Source: CAVSPO01 sp963730005 (GTDB taxonomy: Bacteria; Actinomycetota; Actinomycetes; Propionibacteriales; Propionibacteriaceae). From it: DNA of 18,816 nucleotides. The stretch lies in contig CAVSPO010000026.1 of the NCBI GenBank assembly GCA_963730005.1, positions 1 to 18,816 on the forward strand, written 5' to 3'. Shown here in pieces: positions 16,431 to 18,816 of this stretch (position 1 is the first letter of the stretch; every line of letters begins with the position of its first letter). Made by a program: the position numbers and the translations under genes. Below the pieces are notes generated by a model. It did no database searches. It was not told where the DNA came from and saw only the letters and a list, made by a program, of their open reading frames with translations.

Positions 16431-17978
16431 ATGGACAAGACCGTTGCTGTGGTGGCAGCCGTGCTCGCTGTGGTGCTGGGTGGGCCGGTGGGCCTGGTGT
16501 TGGCCGCCGGGGCGGTGATGGTGCCCGCGGTCGCCGTCCACAGCACCGTCCATTGCGGTGGGACGATGCCCGCGACAGGGCAGTGGCGGGTCCCGTTCGT
16601 CGACACCCAGTACACGATCACGTCCGAGTTCGGGATGCGCCTCGACCCGGTCACCGGCACCACCACCAGTCTGCACAACGGCGTCGACCTCGCCACCCCC
16701 CAAAGTCCCGTCGTCGCGGCAGCCAGCGGCACCGTCACCCACGCGGGGGACAACGGCAACGGATACGGCAACCACGTCATCGTCGACCACGGCGCCGGCA
16801 TCACCACGCTGTACGGGCACCTCGCCTCCATCGACCAGGCCATCACCAGCGGCGCGGTCGTCGGGGTCGGACAGACGCTGGGGATCGAAGGCACCACCGG
16901 CTGGTCCACCGGCATCCACCTGCACTTCACGATCACCGTCAACGGCACCGACGTCGACCCGGTCGCCTTCATGCTCGACCACGGCGCACCACTCAACGGC
17001 CAACCCGTCGGCCCCACCACGTCTGCCGCGCCGCCGGGCGTCCTGGAAGGGGGAGTGGGGTTCGACCTGCCACAGCCAGCGGTACGGCAGGACTCGCTGC
17101 ACAACGAGCCGCTGCCGGTTCCGGCCGACATCCAGCGCCTCTACCAGAACGCCGCCACCGCCTACGGGTTGCCGTGGACCCTGCTGGCCGGGGTCGGCAT
17201 GGAAGAGACCGCCCACGGCCGCAACACCGCCACCAGCTCTGCGGGAGCCCAAGGGCTGATGCAGTTCATGCCCGCCACGTTCGCCGCCTACGGGGTCGAC
17301 GGCGACGCAGACGGGGTCGCGGACATCCACAACCCGGCCGACAGCGTCCACTCGGCCGCGAACTACCTGGTCGCCTCCGGTGCACTTCAAGGCCCGGACG
17401 GCATCACTCAGGCGCTGTTCGCCTACAACCACGCCGATTGGTACGTCGGCGACGTCCTCTACTACGCACACGCCTACGGCGGCGGACTCGTCATGGGTTC
17501 GACGACCGATTGCCCACCCGGGGGCGGCAACCCGAACCTGCCACCCCTCACCGGCGAGCGGATCGCGCACGTTCTTTCGTGGGCAGGCGCCCAGGTCGGC
17601 AAACCCTACGTGATGGGCGCCAACGGGCCGGACGCCTACGACTGCTCCAGCCTCGCGCAGGGGGCCTACGCCCGCATCGGAATCACCATGCCCCGAACCG
17701 CACAGTCACAACGTGACTGGTTGGCCGCAGGCAACGGGTTTCAGGTGACGCCCGGAAAGGAGCAGCCCGGTGACCTGATCTTCACCAGCAGCCATCTCGG
17801 CCCCCACCAGATCGGGCATGTCGCCATCATCTGGGACCCCGCTACCCATCAGACCGTCGAGGCCGCCAGCACCGAACTGGGCGTCATCCACGGCAGCTAC
17901 GCGAACCTGTCCGGACTCCCGATCTACGAGATCTGGCGCCTCGGCGACCTGACCAACCCCCCGACCGGAGCCCAGTAG
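16431..17978 (+). CDS. Three-domain cell-wall hydrolase: M23 + lytic transglycosylase + NlpC/P60
   Basis: 515 residues from ATG 16431, 1 nt after the ATPase stop. An N-terminal membrane anchor or signal (about 5-36), then an M23/LytM-like peptidase with a full zinc set (His82 and Asp86 in LHNGVDLATP; His163 and His165 in IHLHF), a soluble lytic transglycosylase-like domain (about 230-345: catalytic Glu probably 259 in GMEETAHG, then SAGAQGLMQFMPATF), and a C-terminal NlpC/P60 domain (about 377-505: Cys405 in YDCSS, His463 in GHVAIIW). It would cut peptide crosslinks and glycan strands to open the wall for the secretion channel, the VirB1/TcpG role. All key residues look intact and the frame is unbroken, in contrast to the genes just upstream. 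Confidence 0.9.
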   Translation: MDKTVAVVAAVLAVVLGGPVGLVLAAGAVMVPAVAVHSTVHCGGTMPATGQWRVPFVDTQYTITSEFGMRLDPVTGTTTSLHNGVDLATPQSPVVAAASGTVTHAGDNGNGYGNHVIVDHGAGITTLYGHLASIDQAITSGAVVGVGQTLGIEGTTGWSTGIHLHFTITVNGTDVDPVAFMLDHGAPLNGQPVGPTTSAAPPGVLEGGVGFDLPQPAVRQDSLHNEPLPVPADIQRLYQNAATAYGLPWTLLAGVGMEETAHGRNTATSSAGAQGLMQFMPATFAAYGVDGDADGVADIHNPADSVHSAANYLVASGALQGPDGITQALFAYNHADWYVGDVLYYAHAYGGGLVMGSTTDCPPGGGNPNLPPLTGERIAHVLSWAGAQVGKPYVMGANGPDAYDCSSLAQGAYARIGITMPRTAQSQRDWLAAGNGFQVTPGKEQPGDLIFTSSHLGPHQIGHVAIIWDPATHQTVEAASTELGVIHGSYANLSGLPIYEIWRLGDLTNPPTGAQ

Positions 17979-18030
17979 GCGAACTCGGGACGAACCTGCA
18001 GGCCGGGCAATCGTGTTCGGCCTGACCTGA

Positions 18031-18047
18031 CCTGCCCACAAGGCAGG
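18031..18047. other. Short stem-loop between the hydrolase and initiator-like genes
   Basis: CCTGCC-CACAA-GGCAGG; it follows two direct CCTGA repeats (18021-18030). It lies about 55 nt after the hydrolase stop. It may be a weak terminator of the transfer operon or part of the leader of the next gene. No T run follows. Confidence 0.4.
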
Positions 18048-18068
18048 CCAACAGCCGACCGTGACGAG

Positions 18069-18728
18069 GTGACCCCCATCGACAAGTTCGCCTTCATCAA
18101 GGCGCTCCGAGCAGATCCGCAACTGCCGGCCGAGGCGCGGCTCAAGACGAACGCCCAGTTTCGGCTGCTCGTGATGATCTGGAACTACAGCGACCACGAG
18201 TGCCGCAACGCGCGTCCCAGCGCCGCACGACTGGCCACTGACGCCGGGATCGCTACGGACGCTGGTCTGGCGGCAGATCAAGGCCCTCAAACAGAAGGGC
18301 TACCTGGTCGTGACCAGCGCCGGCGGCGCCAGCGGGGGTAGCGCCCGGAAAGCCAACACCTACGCCCTCACCCTGCCTATGGAAGTGGTGAACCTCAGCT
18401 TCACCACTGACCCCTCCAGTGGTGAAGCTGAGGTTGATTCCAGTGGTGCACGTGGGGTTCACCACTCAACCCCCAGTGGTGAACCTGGGGTTCACCAGAG
18501 TAGTGAACGTGGGCTTCACCACTAGTGGTGAAGCCCACATTCCCTACTAACAGATCATTATCAAATCAAGAACAAAGCACGGCGGCCGCCCTCGCTGACG
18601 CGGCGCCGCCGCGCAAGGGTTGGCGCCAGATCTTCGCCGAACACCGGGATTCATCCGAGACAGCGCAACCCGGCGACCCTCGAGACGTCGACAGCTCGCC
18701 GACGAACGACGCCGGCGAAGCCGCGTAG
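18069..18728 (+). CDS. Helix-turn-helix, replication-initiator-like protein (apparent frameshifts)
   Basis: From GTG 18069 the frame reads a winged-helix-like domain (KFAFIKALRADPQLPAEARL, FRLLVMIWNYSDHECRNARP, SAARLATDAG) and then leaves it. Removing one G from GGG 18246-18248 continues it (SLRTLVWRQIKALKQKGYLV), the second half of the helix-turn-helix. The next part encodes repeated VVNxxFTT-like peptides over a DNA repeat array; reading it consistently asks for one C fewer at 18411-18414 and one G fewer at 18511-18513, and ends at TAG 18726-18728 after RKGWRQIFAEH. Corrected length about 218 residues. Proteins with this domain act as replication initiators or regulators on phages and plasmids. 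The frames could instead mark a decaying gene. The ribosome site is weak. Confidence 0.55.
18384..18548 (+). repeat. Iteron-like array of six 25-bp dyad units
   Basis: Units begin at 18384, 18418, 18442, 18475, 18499 and 18524. The consensus is AGTGGTGAA-N7-TTCACCACT, each unit nearly palindromic. Unit 1 is perfect in the arms; unit 2 and unit 6 have decayed right arms; unit 3, unit 4 and unit 5 have one to three changes. The steps are 34, 24, 33, 24 and 25 bp. Between units 5 and 6 the right arm and next left arm join in a perfect 30-bp palindrome (GTGGGCTTCACCACT and its complement, 18509-18538). The array lies inside the helix-turn-helix gene. Confidence 0.85.
18541..18580. other. AT-rich stretch next to the iterons (possible unwinding element)
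   Basis: 26 of 40 bases are A or T, unusual here, in a GC-rich window. It begins inside the last, decayed iteron and runs immediately after it. An AT-rich unwinding element beside iterons is the usual layout of an iteron origin, so this is a candidate origin core. It also encodes Asn/Ser/Gln/Glu residues of the helix-turn-helix gene, which could by itself lower GC. Confidence 0.5.
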
Positions 18729-18769
18729 GCCGACAGCGCCCCCGCCGTGGCGCGGGGAGGACGCTCACC

Positions 18770-18801
18770 TGAGCAGGAACGGCGCCTGGCTGGCTTGTGG
18801 T
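18770..18801 (+). repeat. Copy 2 of a 32-bp repeat
   Basis: TGAGCAGGAAC, 11 nt, then GGCTTGTGGT, matching 9777-9808 in both blocks and in spacing. It lies after the initiator-like gene and, as GAGGA follows at 18805-18809, just before a possible gene beginning beyond the window. Nothing else is recognisable in 18729-18816. Confidence 0.6.
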
Positions 18802-18816
18802 TGTGAGGACCATCAA

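Noticed and set aside
16398..17570. 390-codon - strand frame opposite the wall hydrolase
   Set aside because: Shadow of the hydrolase: valine/glycine/aspartate-rich mirror, no recognisable domain.
18384..18548. CRISPR array
   Set aside because: The units are dyads with 24-34 bp steps that are nearly contiguous, leaving no unique spacers of normal length; no cas genes are present.

Overview
The window is GC-rich DNA with dense, overlapping, GTG/ATG-started genes, mycelial-actinomycete-like protein families (SCO6880-type transfer protein, BTAD domain, Tad locus with a LysM protein) and no rRNA or tRNA. It looks like part of an integrative/conjugative element or plasmid of an Actinomycetota host; I cannot name the genus.

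Region 1 (1-5880, + strand) is the distal half of a Tad-type pilus operon: the end of an upstream gene, a TadC-like platform protein, a short Flp-like pilin, three TadE/TadG-like pseudopilins, and a 1111-residue membrane protein that joins two LysM domains outside the cell to a winged-helix/BTAD regulator-like region inside. Region 2 (5881-8430) is a mobile-element scrapyard on the - strand: a small unknown gene, a chimeric open frame made of an IS110-type transposase N-terminus joined in frame to an IS3-type integrase core, a structured leader that could be an IS110 bridge RNA, and a truncated ISL3 transposase. Region 3 (8430-8981) is a control region with two 25-bp dyads ahead of a sigma-like DNA-binding protein.

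Region 4 (8982-17978, + strand) is an actinobacterial type IV secretion (conjugation) operon: sigma-like regulator, small coiled protein, P-loop-like protein, two-TM VirB2-like protein, VirB8-like protein, VirB6/TrbL-like membrane protein, SCO6880 protein, VirB4-like ATPase, and an M23 + lytic transglycosylase + NlpC/P60 wall hydrolase. No coupling protein, relaxase or integrase lies in the window. Three consecutive genes (about 13.3-15.9 kb) carry seven apparent 1-nt indels, mostly in C or G runs, while flanking genes are intact.

Region 5 (18069-18816) is a helix-turn-helix replication-initiator-like gene whose 3' half contains six 25-bp iteron-like units (AGTGGTGAA-N7-TTCACCACT) followed at once by an AT-rich stretch: the layout of an iteron origin embedded in its initiator gene. 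This is the most interesting signal in the window. A 32-bp repeat links the end of the window with the start of the transfer operon.
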